From Polynucleobacter sp. 31A-FELB (lineage in GTDB: Bacteria > Pseudomonadota > Gammaproteobacteria > Burkholderiales > Burkholderiaceae), in NCBI RefSeq assembly GCF_018882405.1, contig NZ_JACVOO010000006.1, positions 62,001-126,000 on the forward strand: a stretch of DNA of 64,000 nt, read 5' to 3'. The position numbers and the translations under genes are program-made. Shown here one piece after another: positions 9,543 through 18,594 of this stretch. Each line of letters starts with the position of its first letter. Positions within the stretch are counted from its first letter, which is position 1. The notes under the pieces are model-generated. The model made no database searches. It worked only from the letters and a program-made list of their open reading frames with translations, and had not been told where the DNA came from.

Positions 9543-11066
9543 ATGAATTTATATTCCTTATTGGAAAAAGGTTTTCCAAAAGATAAGCAGGCGTGTGCAC
9601 TAGAAACGCATGATGGGTTGTATTACTGCTGGAGTGATCTAGAGCGCGCAACTGCCAAAATGGCTAACCTTCTCAAGAGCCTCAAACTACCTGCAGGATC
9701 TCGTATTGCAGTGCAGGTTGAGAAATCACCTGAAGCACTTTTTCTGTATCTAGCCACTATTAAGGCGGGCTATGTTTATCTGCCTCTGAATACCGCTTAT
9801 CAAGCAGCTGAAATTCAATACTTCTTAGAGAATGCTGAGCCAGCAGTCGTGGTTTGCAGTAGCAAGAATTTCTCCTGGGTATCCAAGGTTGCCTTTAAGG
9901 CCGGCACTAAACATGTCTTTACTTTGGATGAAGATCGCAAGGGCACTCTATTAGAGCGCTCTGCCGGTCAAAGTGATAAGTTCAAAACAGTGGCAGTGAA
10001 AGATGATGATTTAGCAGCTATCTTGTATACCTCCGGCACAACTGGCCGCAGCAAAGGGGCAATGTTGACCCATAAAAATTTGGGAAGCAATGCGCAAGTG
10101 CTACAGAAGTTTTGGGGCTGGAAAAAAGGCGATGTTTTATTGCATGCACTCCCGATCTTCCACGTTCATGGATTGTTTGTGGCTGCTCATGGCGCATTAA
10201 TTAATGGTAGCAAAATGATTTGGTTGCCACGTTTAGATACTGCGCAATTAATTCATCACATGCCAAACTCCACTGTGATGATGGGTGTACCAACGTTCTA
10301 TGTACGTCTACTGGCAGATAAGGGTTTTAATAAAAATGTCACACGCAATATGCGTCTGTTTGTTTCCGGCTCCGCACCCTTGTTGACTGAAACGTTTAAT
10401 ACCTTCAAAGAAGTGATTGGCCAGCCGATTCTTGAGCGCTATGGTATGAGTGAGACCGTGATGTTGGTTTCTAATCCATACAAAGGCAATCGCGTAGGCG
10501 GATCAGTTGGCTTGCCTTTGCCAGGCGTAAAAGTTCGCGTGGTGAATGAAAATAATAAGCCTTGTGGTGTTGATGAAATCGGTAGTATTCAGGTTAAGGG
10601 CCCCAATATATTCAAGGGCTACTGGCGTATGCCAGAAAAAACTGCCGAGGAATTTACAAAAGACGGCTGGTTTAAAACGGGTGACGTCGGTCGCTGGGGT
10701 GGTGATGCCAATGGCGGTAAAGCGCCTAAGGACTACCTCTGCATCGTTGGCCGCAGTAAGGATCTAATCATCTCTGGTGGCTATAACGTTTACCCAAAAG
10801 AAATCGAAAGCTTTATCGACGATATGGATGGGGTCGATGAAAGTGCTGTGATCGGTATTCCGCACCCAGACTTTGGTGAGGCGGTAATGGCGGTAGTGGT
10901 GCCAAAAGCAGGCGCTAAATTAGATGCGCAAGCAATGATTGCCACACTCAAAACCCAAATTGCGAATTTCAAGATTCCAAAGCGTTTAGAGATTGTTTCT
11001 GACTTGCCTCGCAATGCCATGGGCAAAGTGCAGAAGAATATTCTGCGTCAGCAATACACCAGCTAA
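9543..11066 (+). CDS. matB: Malonyl-CoA synthetase (MatB-type acyl-CoA ligase)
   Basis: A 507-residue ANL-superfamily adenylating enzyme. The P-loop-like motif ILYTSGTTGRSKG lies near residues 159-171, the ERYGMSET motif near 299, and the C-terminal catalytic lysine in NAMGKVQK near 495. Length and the N-terminal pattern MNLYSLLEKGFP fit MatB, which makes malonyl-CoA from malonate, CoA and ATP. The decarboxylase two genes upstream consumes the product, giving the route malonate to acetyl-CoA. It is the last gene of the module, converging with the TauE-like gene 16 bp away. Substrate is assigned mainly by context and resemblance. Confidence 0.87.
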   Translation: MNLYSLLEKGFPKDKQACALETHDGLYYCWSDLERATAKMANLLKSLKLPAGSRIAVQVEKSPEALFLYLATIKAGYVYLPLNTAYQAAEIQYFLENAEPAVVVCSSKNFSWVSKVAFKAGTKHVFTLDEDRKGTLLERSAGQSDKFKTVAVKDDDLAAILYTSGTTGRSKGAMLTHKNLGSNAQVLQKFWGWKKGDVLLHALPIFHVHGLFVAAHGALINGSKMIWLPRLDTAQLIHHMPNSTVMMGVPTFYVRLLADKGFNKNVTRNMRLFVSGSAPLLTETFNTFKEVIGQPILERYGMSETVMLVSNPYKGNRVGGSVGLPLPGVKVRVVNENNKPCGVDEIGSIQVKGPNIFKGYWRMPEKTAEEFTKDGWFKTGDVGRWGGDANGGKAPKDYLCIVGRSKDLIISGGYNVYPKEIESFIDDMDGVDESAVIGIPHPDFGEAVMAVVVPKAGAKLDAQAMIATLKTQIANFKIPKRLEIVSDLPRNAMGKVQKNILRQQYTS

Positions 11067-11082
11067 CGGCAAAAATACTGGC

Positions 11083-11901
11083 TTAGAAACCAAATGCCTT
11101 GCGGCTTTCATTGAACATGAAGGCCGCAAGCATAAATAGCATCACACCAAAGATACGTTTGAGTTGAGCTACATTGAGTTTTCTGGCCATTTTTGCGCCA
11201 AGCGGGGCGGTGAATATGCTTACCGCCACAATACAAAGTACTGCTGGAAGATAGACAAATCCTAGTGAGCCTGCGGGAAGGTTGGGGTTGCCCCAACTGC
11301 CATACATATAGCCAATCGTCGCTGCAGCTGCAATCGGAAATCCTAAGCCTGAAGAACTTGCCATCGCTGTATGTGGTTTTACATTGCACCAAAGCATAAA
11401 TGGCACAGTAATAAATGCGCCGCCTGCGCCAACTAGGCTGGCAATCACACCCGTCAATGCTCCGAATGAGAAAAGACCAAGGGTGCCCGGCAACTCTCTT
11501 CCAGCCGCAGGCTTTTTATTGATGATCATTTGAATCGAGGTATAGACGATAAAAATGGCAAAGAATAAAGATAGCCAAGAGGTATTGATTGCTTCAAAAA
11601 TCTCACTACCACCAACAAGACTGCCAATCACTAGACCTGGACTGAGTGATGCCACCAGCTTCCAATCAATTGAGTTGTGTTTGTGGTGCGCCCAGATGGC
11701 TGAGGTAGTTGTAAAGAGGATGGTTGCCATCCCGGTTGCAATGGCCATATGTACGATGACATTTTGACCAAAGCCCAAATGATTGAAGACCACAATCATG
11801 AAGGGCACCAGAATCATTCCACCGCCAATGCCAAGGAGTCCAGCTAGGAAGCCCGATATGCTCCCACACAACATCAGCATGGCGATATCGGCTATTGACA
11901 T
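11083..11901 (-). CDS. TauE/SafE-family membrane permease
   Basis: A 272-residue polytopic inner-membrane protein of the sulfite exporter TauE/SafE family (DUF81). It shows the duplicated glycine-rich motif GFLAGLLGIGGGMILVPF (about residues 17-34) and its repeat GVIASLVGAGGAFITVPF near residue 155. The family exports small sulfur or organic anions; the substrate cannot be read from sequence. The start codon lies 3 bases beyond the 3' end of the 6S RNA, and the likely ribosome site GGGG falls inside the closing stem of that RNA, which is unusual. It converges with matB. Confidence 0.82.
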   Translation of the reverse strand: MSIADIAMLMLCGSISGFLAGLLGIGGGMILVPFMIVVFNHLGFGQNVIVHMAIATGMATILFTTTSAIWAHHKHNSIDWKLVASLSPGLVIGSLVGGSEIFEAINTSWLSLFFAIFIVYTSIQMIINKKPAAGRELPGTLGLFSFGALTGVIASLVGAGGAFITVPFMLWCNVKPHTAMASSSGLGFPIAAAATIGYMYGSWGNPNLPAGSLGFVYLPAVLCIVAVSIFTAPLGAKMARKLNVAQLKRIFGVMLFMLAAFMFNESRKAFGF

Positions 11902-11904
11902 GAA

Positions 11905-12118
11905 TTCCCCGCCTTAGCCGCTAGGCCGTCATCCTGAACCCTAAGGTTCAAGGTGGAACGGCTACTCTGCTTCGGGTGCATTAAGAAGTTCAGGGAGTGA
12001 ACAGCGCGAAGCTGCCACTGTGAAAATTCGAAACGCTCACGCCCACAGTGTAAAGATCGTTCCTGATGCTTGCGCATCGGTTCAAGGAACTATTGGCCTT
12101 GGCGAACCAGGCAGGGAA
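11905..12118 (-). ncRNA. ssrS: 6S RNA (SsrS)
   Basis: Located between zapA and the TauE-like gene, the classic place for 6S RNA downstream of zapA. Read on the minus strand it contains the 3' hairpin CCTTGAACC-TTA-GGGTTCAGG followed by GACGGCC, closely matching the corresponding region of E. coli 6S RNA. Further pairings seen: CACTGTG with CACAGTG, GCTTCG with CGAAGC, and GTTCCT with AGGAAC around a GATGC-GCAA-GCATC hairpin. A closing stem pairs TTCCCTGCC (near 12118-12110) with GGCGGGGAA (11913-11905), then GCC/GGC and GGCC/GGCC. This places the 5' end inside the last codons of zapA; a shorter form starting near 12095 is also possible. 6S RNA mimics an open promoter and sequesters sigma-70 RNA polymerase. 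Confidence 0.85.
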
Positions 12119-12438
12119 AGGCTTTGCATCAGAGCATCCACTTGATCTTCCAGGGTATGAATTTCATTCTGGAGTCGCGCAATCTCTTCGGGATTGGATG
12201 AATGACTCTGAGCTTGAGTTTGCTCGGAAGCAGTTTGCAATTTAATAAGATCACCGGCGATCTTCAGGGCAGCCATCATGCTGGCACGCTCAATGCTGCG
12301 ATTGCCACCGTTAATTGCTAATTGAATTTGTTCATCGACCAATGTGCAGGCCGCACGAAGTAATGGCTCATGCTCAGCGCTAGTTGCTAATGTGATCTTT
12401 TGACCAGCGAGGGTTACTTCAATGCGTTGTTGGCTCAT
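12082..12438 (-). CDS. zapA: Cell division protein ZapA
   Basis: A 118-residue protein that bundles FtsZ filaments at midcell. The N-terminal domain begins MSQQRIEVTLAGQKITLA, and the rest is a helical, coiled-coil-forming tail, the standard ZapA plan. The ATG at 12438 is preferred because AGAGGA precedes it; an ATG two codons earlier (12444) is also possible. Its start region overlaps the end of the upstream coiled-coil gene by 20 bp in another frame, and its end overlaps the proposed 5' end of 6S RNA. The zapA-ssrS neighbourhood supports the assignment. Confidence 0.9.
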   Translation of the reverse strand: MSQQRIEVTLAGQKITLATSAEHEPLLRAACTLVDEQIQLAINGGNRSIERASMMAALKIAGDLIKLQTASEQTQAQSHSSNPEEIARLQNEIHTLEDQVDALMQSLSLPGSPRPIVP

Positions 12439-12703
12439 TGTCATCCTCTGGATTGGTTGGGGTCGCGGGCTCACCGAGCAAGTTCAATTGACGTCCGTCA
12501 CTTTGTTCTGGCAGACGACTCAAGATATGCTGAATCCGTTTTTGTGCATCCTCAATTTTGGTTTCAAGCTGACTGCGATCTTGATGTAACGCTTTAACGG
12601 CGTCGGAGATCAGCTGAATTTTCTTGGATAGTCTCTGCAGCGATGCAGCTATCGAATCGGATTCAGTAGAGTCGCTCGGGATATGAGGGATGTACTCGGT
12701 CAT
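12419..12703 (-). CDS. Small coiled-coil protein, ZapB-like, upstream of zapA
   Basis: A 94-residue acidic protein. Residues of about 18-66 form a heptad-rich coiled coil (leucine, isoleucine and glutamine-rich, including LQRLSKKIQLISDAVKAL); the tail is proline- and acid-rich. Betaproteobacteria often carry such a small coiled-coil gene directly before zapA, and it has been compared with ZapB, which links ZapA to the nucleoid. Overlap with zapA suggests coupled translation. I see no residue signature that proves ZapB function, so the call is by size, coiled coil and context. Confidence 0.65.
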   Translation of the reverse strand: MTEYIPHIPSDSTESDSIAASLQRLSKKIQLISDAVKALHQDRSQLETKIEDAQKRIQHILSRLPEQSDGRQLNLLGEPATPTNPEDDNEPTTH

Positions 12704-12754
12704 ATAGGCATTGTAGCCTCAGGGTAAAGCTTTGTGAAACCCCCGATTTTGAGC

Positions 12755-13516
12755 TTAATTGGGTAAAGCCACCCAATCACCACCTAGCTTTTCTAGGTGA
12801 ATGCGGCCATCAAATAAGCCGATGAGGGCTTGATGGGTTGCGGGATCTTGACTTGAACCTTGAAAATGCAGTTTGCCCCTATTGAGCATGACCACATGGT
12901 CAGCTCTGAGCGCAAAATGAATTTCATGCAACACGGTTACTAAGGTTTTACCTTGTGTCAGCAAATTAGCTTGCCATTGTAAAAAATCAGCCTGATGAGG
13001 TGGGTCCAAATTGGCTAATGGCTCATCCATTAGTAGAATCTCTGAATCCACAGCAAGAAGGCGGGCCAATAAGACTCGCTGACGCTCGCCCCCTGATAGC
13101 TGCTGTAGTGGACGTTGGCGTAAATGCCAGGCATCCGTTTGTTGCAAAGCTTGCTCAACCACTACGTGATCATTCTGGGAGGGTAGGTGTAGCCAACCTT
13201 GATGGGGTAGGCGACCCAACATGACGGTGTCGTACACGCTAAGAGAATCACCAAATTCATCTACAGTGTTTAAGTCTTGACCAAGCCAAGCAATCTTCTT
13301 TGCAAGATCCTTGTGAGTGAGCGATGAAATATTGACATCATTAAGTGTGATTGACCCATCACACTTGAGTAAGCCCGCTATAGCTTGTAGGAGGGAGGAT
13401 TTGCCCGCACCATTGGGCCCAATGACACTGGTCCATTTTCCCTGAGGAATATCTATATTCAAGTCAGAGAGCATGGCGCATGGACCTCTATAAACATTGA
13501 GTTGGCGGATTTTCAT
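12755..13516 (-). CDS. btuD: Cobalamin ABC transporter ATP-binding protein
   Basis: A 253-residue ABC ATPase. Walker A GPNGAGKSS lies near residues 33-41, the signature LSGGERQR near 140, and Walker B ILLMDEPLANLD near 160. It drives uptake through the FecCD-type permease encoded just upstream, with a 4 bp overlap (ATGA). Iron-siderophore and haemin importers look alike, so the substrate is decided by context: a B12 riboswitch heads the operon. It is the last gene of the operon, 51 bp before the zapB-like gene. Confidence 0.85.
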   Translation of the reverse strand: MKIRQLNVYRGPCAMLSDLNIDIPQGKWTSVIGPNGAGKSSLLQAIAGLLKCDGSITLNDVNISSLTHKDLAKKIAWLGQDLNTVDEFGDSLSVYDTVMLGRLPHQGWLHLPSQNDHVVVEQALQQTDAWHLRQRPLQQLSGGERQRVLLARLLAVDSEILLMDEPLANLDPPHQADFLQWQANLLTQGKTLVTVLHEIHFALRADHVVMLNRGKLHFQGSSQDPATHQALIGLFDGRIHLEKLGGDWVALPN

Positions 13517-14490
13517 GTGCGCACTCCAGCAGGAGTTCTTCTCAGTAGCGCTAGCAAATATATACCGCCTAAGACTGCCGTCACAACACCAACGGGGATT
13601 TCAATCGGTGCAAAGAGGGTGCGTGCAATTAAATCTGAGGCGAGCAATAAGATTCCGCCACCTAGACAGGAAAATATAAGTTGAACTCGTTGCCGCCCAC
13701 CAGAAAGCTTTCTGACTAAGTGCGGAGCTGCCAATCCAACAAATGCTACAAGGCCAGTTTGCGCAACGGCACATCCAGTAGCAAGAGCAAGAGTGCCAAT
13801 CAATATCAGGCGAAGTTGATCTAGTGGCAAACCTAAAGTGCGGGCGGTATTTTCGCCGAGTGACAGCGCGTCAAGTACTGGGCTGATGATGAGTGTGAGC
13901 GGTAAGCAAATCAATAAAGCAATAGCCATCATCTCGACGCCAGACCAATTCAATAATGTTGTATTGCCCAACATAAAAGATTGAATGCTTTGAAATAGAT
14001 CTGGGCGTATGAATGTAAATAAAGAATTCGCTGCGCCCAAAATGACGCTGATGACTACTCCAGACAATAAGAGGCGCAAGGAGCTCCGATAGCCACCCGC
14101 CAAGAGAAGGGAGGCTAGCACTCCAAGAAATGCTCCAAGAAATGCGCCACCATTAAGCCCAATTATTTCAAGCCAGGAGTTGCCTAGATATGCAAAGCAA
14201 AGGATGCTGCCCACACCCAGCAAAGCGCCAGAAGCGCTTCCCAATAAGTATGGGTCAGCCAAGGGATTGCGAAACAGGCTTTGGGCAATGCCGCCGGCAA
14301 GCCCCAATAAAGCTCCAGCAAGGTAGGCGCCCAATGACCGTGGAAGTCGAATATCAAATAAAACTGTTTGATCTGGCCCCTGCATATTCCAACTGGGACC
14401 CATGCTTCCGAGCAAAGTTCCAAGAAGTACTAAAACTCCACTGAGAATGAGTAAGCCAATTAACTTGCCAAGAAAATGATTTTTTTGCAT
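13513..14490 (-). CDS. btuC: Cobalamin ABC transporter permease (FecCD family)
   Basis: A 325-residue polytopic permease of the BtuC/FecCD family. It has about ten hydrophobic segments, the motif GSMGPSW near residue 35, and the conserved PRSLGAYLAGALLGLAGG and NPLADPYLLGSASGA near residues 53-90. The start at 14490 is chosen because it overlaps the btuF stop as TAATG, giving translational coupling, and because the upstream in-frame alternative (14523) would lie inside btuF. It forms the membrane channel for BtuF-delivered B12. Confidence 0.85.
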   Translation of the reverse strand: MQKNHFLGKLIGLLILSGVLVLLGTLLGSMGPSWNMQGPDQTVLFDIRLPRSLGAYLAGALLGLAGGIAQSLFRNPLADPYLLGSASGALLGVGSILCFAYLGNSWLEIIGLNGGAFLGAFLGVLASLLLAGGYRSSLRLLLSGVVISVILGAANSLFTFIRPDLFQSIQSFMLGNTTLLNWSGVEMMAIALLICLPLTLIISPVLDALSLGENTARTLGLPLDQLRLILIGTLALATGCAVAQTGLVAFVGLAAPHLVRKLSGGRQRVQLIFSCLGGGILLLASDLIARTLFAPIEIPVGVVTAVLGGIYLLALLRRTPAGVRT

Positions 14491-15398
14491 TAATGAGATG
14501 ATGACATCTTCCGCTGGATGCAATCGGAAATAATGAGCGCAGCTTCTCCCATTCGAGGTCCTGGGCGAACTAAGATGTCATTTTGATCGCCAGTAAATAC
14601 ACAAATTCGGTTTTTAGAAACCGCTGGAATGGAATTCCAGCCAGGGCGCTTCTGAATATCAGCGGCGGTGGATTCGGTCAGGAGAATGACATCGGGTTTA
14701 GCCTGCACCACAAATTCAGGATTTATCTTGGGAAACGGCCCAAGCGATTTTGGAATGATGTTCACCAAATCCAATTGACTCATGATTTCACCAATGAAAG
14801 AAGTGCTACCAGCTGCAAATGGGGCGGGATTGACTTCAAAGTACACGCGAATATTTTTACCATTGGCTGATAGCTGCTTGGTGGCGCGCATGATTTCTTT
14901 CTGGATTTGATTCCATACTCGACCGCTCTCGGAGGTCCCCAATACGAGATCTAACTTCTGAAGGGCGCGCTCCTCGTCACCCATCGATTTAACATCCAGA
15001 GTAAATGTTTTGAAGCCTAAGCCATTTAATCGAGCAATCACAGGGGATGCTCTCTCCAGTAATACGACATCTGGCTTGAGTTGCACAATGCGCTCGATAT
15101 TGATATCACCCATGCCACCCAATTTAGGCAAATCTTGAATTGATTTTGGCCAATTAGAGAATCGATCAACACCAACCAAAGCACTGCATTTACCTAGAGC
15201 GCAAACAGACTCGGTAAGAGAGGGCAAAAGACTCACAATTCGCTGGGGTGGTTTATCAAATACCACTTCAACCCCTCGGTCATCAGTTACCGAAACCGGT
15301 GCAGCAAACACGGCCAAAGAAAATCCCAAAAGAAATAAAGCGAGCCCGACCAGAAAATAGCTGGAGCGGGTCGAGGTTTGGGCGATATTTTTAAGCAT
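14490..15398 (-). CDS. btuF: Cobalamin-binding periplasmic protein (BtuF-like)
   Basis: A 302-residue helical-backbone metal-receptor protein. An N-terminal hydrophobic stretch (about residues 14-32, ending VFAAP) is a signal peptide. The mature start VTDDRGVEVVFDKPPQRIVSL and the motif LLPSLTESVCALG are characteristic of BtuF and related B12 or siderophore binding proteins. It would capture B12 released by BtuB in the periplasm and hand it to BtuC. It sits 5 bp after btuB in the same operon. Confidence 0.83.
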   Translation of the reverse strand: MLKNIAQTSTRSSYFLVGLALFLLGFSLAVFAAPVSVTDDRGVEVVFDKPPQRIVSLLPSLTESVCALGKCSALVGVDRFSNWPKSIQDLPKLGGMGDINIERIVQLKPDVVLLERASPVIARLNGLGFKTFTLDVKSMGDEERALQKLDLVLGTSESGRVWNQIQKEIMRATKQLSANGKNIRVYFEVNPAPFAAGSTSFIGEIMSQLDLVNIIPKSLGPFPKINPEFVVQAKPDVILLTESTAADIQKRPGWNSIPAVSKNRICVFTGDQNDILVRPGPRMGEAALIISDCIQRKMSSSH

Positions 15399-15403
15399 CT
15401 CTA

Positions 15404-17506
15404 TTACAGAGTGTATTTAACACTCAAGAATACAGATCGAGGATCGCTTGGATAATAGTAGTAGCCAGAAGTTAGCCCTCCGCCCGGTGTGGATAGGCTG
15501 CCATACCCTCCATAGCTGGAGTAATTTACGCCACCAACATTCTTGATGGTTAAGCGACTTTCCCATTTATTTGTCTTATAGCTGGCAAATAAGTCGCCAA
15601 CCGTATAGGAGGGCATTTTCGCTAGAGAATTACTGATCCCTGGCTCGGAATCGTACATTTGTTGGCTAACAAAGTTGATTACACCGCCGAATGACCATGA
15701 TGCATTAATAAGGTATTGCGCTCTAGCGTTAAGTATCAGATCGGGAACAAGTGAGACGCCAGTTCCACTATAGATGCCCGTAGTGTAGGTAGATTTTTGA
15801 AATTTCCCCCCGCCTGAAATACTCAATTTAGATGTGGGATTAAAAGTGGAGTCTAGTAAAACACCTTTTCGGCCTATGTTATCCGCTGAATTGGTGTTGT
15901 AATAAGTTGTCGGATCGTAGCGTATTTCATTTTGCGTTAGCGATTGAAATGCTGATCCAGAAACTCTCACGTTTCCGGTACTCCATTCCCCTCCTATTTC
16001 ATAGGTCTGCGTGGTTTGAGGTTTAAGAATTCCCGAGAAGATGCGGTTGCCGCTAGGGTCCCAACCCCAAAATTCATCAACGTTTGGAAACCGGAATGAT
16101 TGATTCCATTTGGCGTATACCTTTTGATTTTTTTGGTATGAATAGTTGATGGCCACATCCCCTGCATTAGCTGAATATTTTTGACTTGCACTAGTGGGGG
16201 TAGGGGCATAAAAATTCGAATCATTTGTTGAGGCATTTTGAGTCTGCCTTCTGAATCCACCGCTCGCCTCAATTGCATTACTGAGGGGTACCCGGCTAAT
16301 AATGTAAGCAGATTGATTAATTAGATTTGCGGATTGGGTATTGTTGAGTTGATTGTTATAGAACCATCCATTTGGCGATTGGTTTGCAAGTATTAACTCT
16401 TGTGCTGCGCCCGTGTACTGATTATTTGAATTTTGATTTGATTTGCCATAGTCATATCCAACTACAGTTGTTCCCCAGCTACCAAAGTCGGCTTTAATCC
16501 TCGGTGTTAATGCTAGATCCCAGCTTGAAATATTCCCATTGCTTGGGCCTGGGAAGTAGCCGCCAACGGAATCAGTGCTGGCATAGTAGGGGGCACCATA
16601 ATTGATGTCTCTATTGCCATAAGTAATGTCAATCATTGCGGTGTAGGCATCACTAAGACTCTTAATGCCACCCGCTCGTACGCCAGAATTATTGGCAGTA
16701 TTTCCAGCTCCCATATTGTTAAATTTAGCGGCCTGCGGGTTACCTTGCCCAACTTGGCCAACCACGCCACCTGGAGTTTGTTGGTTTGTATAGCTGTAAT
16801 AGACATCAGCGTAGACATTGTCTATTCCACCCAGGGCTTGCGAAACTTTTGCATCAAATGCATAAGCATTGGCTGCAGAGTTTGCTCTCCACCCTTGGCT
16901 GTTGGAGCTGTTGGCTGTTAACTGTAGGGTGGTATTTTCAATTTTGTTGCGCAGAATTGCGTTCCCAATATATGTGCCATAACTACCTGCAGTGATGCTG
17001 GCTTGATTGAGAGACATCTTGCCACCATTGGTGATGATGTTGATGACGCCACCAACTGCGCCATTTCCATATTGAACGCTTGCGCCACCTTGAACAATTT
17101 CAATGCGCTCAATTGAATCTATGGGAATTGATTCCCAGGCAACGCCTAATGAATCTATGGGATTCATTCGTTGGCCATCAACTAGGATGAGCGTATTGCT
17201 ATTTGCAGTTGCCCCAAACCCTCCCATATCTACGGTAGCATCCAGATTTAACTGGCCAGAGTTTGAACTTCGAACTACTAAGCCTCCGATTTGCGAGAGC
17301 ACATCTGGAATATTGTTTGATGTGGAGTTGGCAATCTCATCGCGTGTAATTACTTTGACGTTTGCAGGAACTTCATTGAGGTTCTCTTCAAAACGTGAGC
17401 CTGACACAACTATTGTCGATTGAGAGTTTTGAGCTACCGTGCTGAACGTTGCTGCTATGCCGCAAATTAGGGCAACTAGCGTTTTACTGCTGAACCACTG
17501 TTTCAT
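15404..17506 (-). CDS. btuB: TonB-dependent vitamin B12 receptor (BtuB-like)
   Basis: A 700-residue outer-membrane receptor. A signal peptide (about residues 1-25) is followed by a TonB-box-like TIVVSGSR near residue 30, and a plug domain with DVLSQIGG and ILVDGQRMNP to about residue 160. The rest is a beta barrel that ends in aromatic VFLSVKYTL, the outer-membrane sorting pattern. The protein is rich in Asn, Ser and Gly, as is common for barrels in this group. A cobalamin riboswitch in its leader and the downstream btuFCD genes support B12 as ligand. Confidence 0.85.
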   Translation of the reverse strand: MKQWFSSKTLVALICGIAATFSTVAQNSQSTIVVSGSRFEENLNEVPANVKVITRDEIANSTSNNIPDVLSQIGGLVVRSSNSGQLNLDATVDMGGFGATANSNTLILVDGQRMNPIDSLGVAWESIPIDSIERIEIVQGGASVQYGNGAVGGVINIITNGGKMSLNQASITAGSYGTYIGNAILRNKIENTTLQLTANSSNSQGWRANSAANAYAFDAKVSQALGGIDNVYADVYYSYTNQQTPGGVVGQVGQGNPQAAKFNNMGAGNTANNSGVRAGGIKSLSDAYTAMIDITYGNRDINYGAPYYASTDSVGGYFPGPSNGNISSWDLALTPRIKADFGSWGTTVVGYDYGKSNQNSNNQYTGAAQELILANQSPNGWFYNNQLNNTQSANLINQSAYIISRVPLSNAIEASGGFRRQTQNASTNDSNFYAPTPTSASQKYSANAGDVAINYSYQKNQKVYAKWNQSFRFPNVDEFWGWDPSGNRIFSGILKPQTTQTYEIGGEWSTGNVRVSGSAFQSLTQNEIRYDPTTYYNTNSADNIGRKGVLLDSTFNPTSKLSISGGGKFQKSTYTTGIYSGTGVSLVPDLILNARAQYLINASWSFGGVINFVSQQMYDSEPGISNSLAKMPSYTVGDLFASYKTNKWESRLTIKNVGGVNYSSYGGYGSLSTPGGGLTSGYYYYPSDPRSVFLSVKYTL

Positions 17507-17661
17507 GATGAACCTTCTGCCTTCGAATCACCTAGCTAACTTCCCCGTAAGCTGGGTCGAACAGAATTTCACTTTGTGAGAGTTCAGGCGTCAATTGGGC
17601 ATCTGGCCAGTGTGGCTGGGGATGCTTCATCGGCGCGCGAAGATCCCCGTCCGCAAAATTC

Positions 17662-17852
17662 CACCTGTCTTGGCCGGTATCCGGGCTAGTAAATCTCAGA
17701 ATCTGGCCTTCCCATGCAATTGACGCGCACAGTGGCTTACTCAGACTCCTGACACCTTCACCTTGAAGCTAGGGTGTATTTACTTACCGTTGCGGGGGCA
17801 GCACACGTTTAGTGTTTCCCGTTTAACTTTATTGCACTGCAATAAAGCACCA
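17662..17852 (-). promoter_or_regulatory. Cobalamin riboswitch controlling the btu operon
   Basis: Read on the minus strand, the leader of btuB contains the conserved elements in order: AAACGGGAA, then GTGCTGCCCCCGCAACGGTAA, split here as GTGCTGCCCCC plus GCAACGGTAAG, then GTCAGGAGTC, GCCACTG, TGGGAAGG and the B12-box-like GCCCGGATACCGGCC. These match the adenosylcobalamin riboswitch core. Downstream, GGGGAT-CTTC can pair with GAAG-C-ATCCCC (about 17646-17616), a possible expression platform without a U-run, so translational control is more likely than termination. The ends are approximate. The 433 bp gap 17507-17939 holds this element, the btuB leader and the start region of the divergent regulator gene. 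Confidence 0.93.
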
Positions 17853-17939
17853 CGACCCCGCAATTCTATCCCAGACTAGCTCCAGATCGGCTTAAAAAGC
17901 CAAAAAAGCCTACAATAGGGGCTCTAGGATTAAGGATTC

Positions 17940-18557
17940 ATGACAGCATTAGATAAGCACCCCGAAAAAAACCTGATTCGTTTGCAACTGAGCCAAAACT
18001 CGGTGTTAAAAAGCTTGGATCTTGAAGCAATGGCTGATTTAGAGCGCCATTTAGTTATCTCAGACCTCAAAAAATCAGAAATTCTGCTTCATCAAGGTGA
18101 TCACCAAATGGAGCAGTACTTTGTCCTGGACGGAATCTTGAAGCGCATTGTTTCTAGTGCAGATGCAAAAGAGATGATTTTGCGTTTTGCTATCGAAAAA
18201 GATATTGAAACAAGCTATGCAGCTTGGCGTCTAAAGACGGCCGCCCCATATAGCATTGCCTCGGTAACCAAGGCGCGCGTTGCCCGTATGCCGCTCAAGA
18301 AGTGGGCCGAGTTTTTGGACGCTCACAAGCCTCTCAAGGAAAGCTTTGAGTTTGAGGTTATGCGCCTCATGAGTGAGATCATGGCTCATACGATCACCTT
18401 GCATATGCTCGATGCCCCAGGCCGTGTAGAGCGGTTTCTACGTAAATACGAAGACTTATTTGAGCTGCTTCCTAAAAAAGAGCTGGCGGCCTACCTTAAT
18501 CTCTCTCCTGAGACTTTGAGCCGCCTCAAAACAAAGCATAAAGAGCTCTTTGTCTAA
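17940..18557 (+). CDS. Crp/Fnr-family transcriptional regulator of the oxalate cluster
   Basis: A 205-residue regulator with an N-terminal cyclic-nucleotide-binding-type beta roll (about residues 25-125), a long dimerisation helix (about 130-170) and a C-terminal winged helix. The recognition helix reads SPETLSRLK, so the E-x-x-S-R triad (E191, S194, R195) matches the FNR residues that read TTGA half-sites. The protein has no cysteine at all, so it cannot hold FNR's iron-sulfur cluster and must sense something else. It lies directly before oxc, and a TTGAC-N4-GTCAA palindrome begins 38 bp after its stop. A TACAAT at 17911-17916 could be its -10 element. Regulation of oxc is inferred. Confidence 0.85.
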   Translation: MTALDKHPEKNLIRLQLSQNSVLKSLDLEAMADLERHLVISDLKKSEILLHQGDHQMEQYFVLDGILKRIVSSADAKEMILRFAIEKDIETSYAAWRLKTAAPYSIASVTKARVARMPLKKWAEFLDAHKPLKESFEFEVMRLMSEIMAHTITLHMLDAPGRVERFLRKYEDLFELLPKKELAAYLNLSPETLSRLKTKHKELFV

Positions 18558-18594
18558 TTAGAAACCCCCAGTTGCTTCTAGATTTCAGGGGAAA

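Noticed and set aside
11892..12077. A 61-codon minus-strand open frame between zapA and the TauE-like gene
   Set aside because: It lies within the 6S RNA, whose hairpins explain the sequence; no ribosome site or protein-like pattern.
17521..17535. A TTCGAATC sequence reminiscent of a tRNA T-loop
   Set aside because: No acceptor, D or anticodon arms can be formed around it; it lies in the btuB leader.
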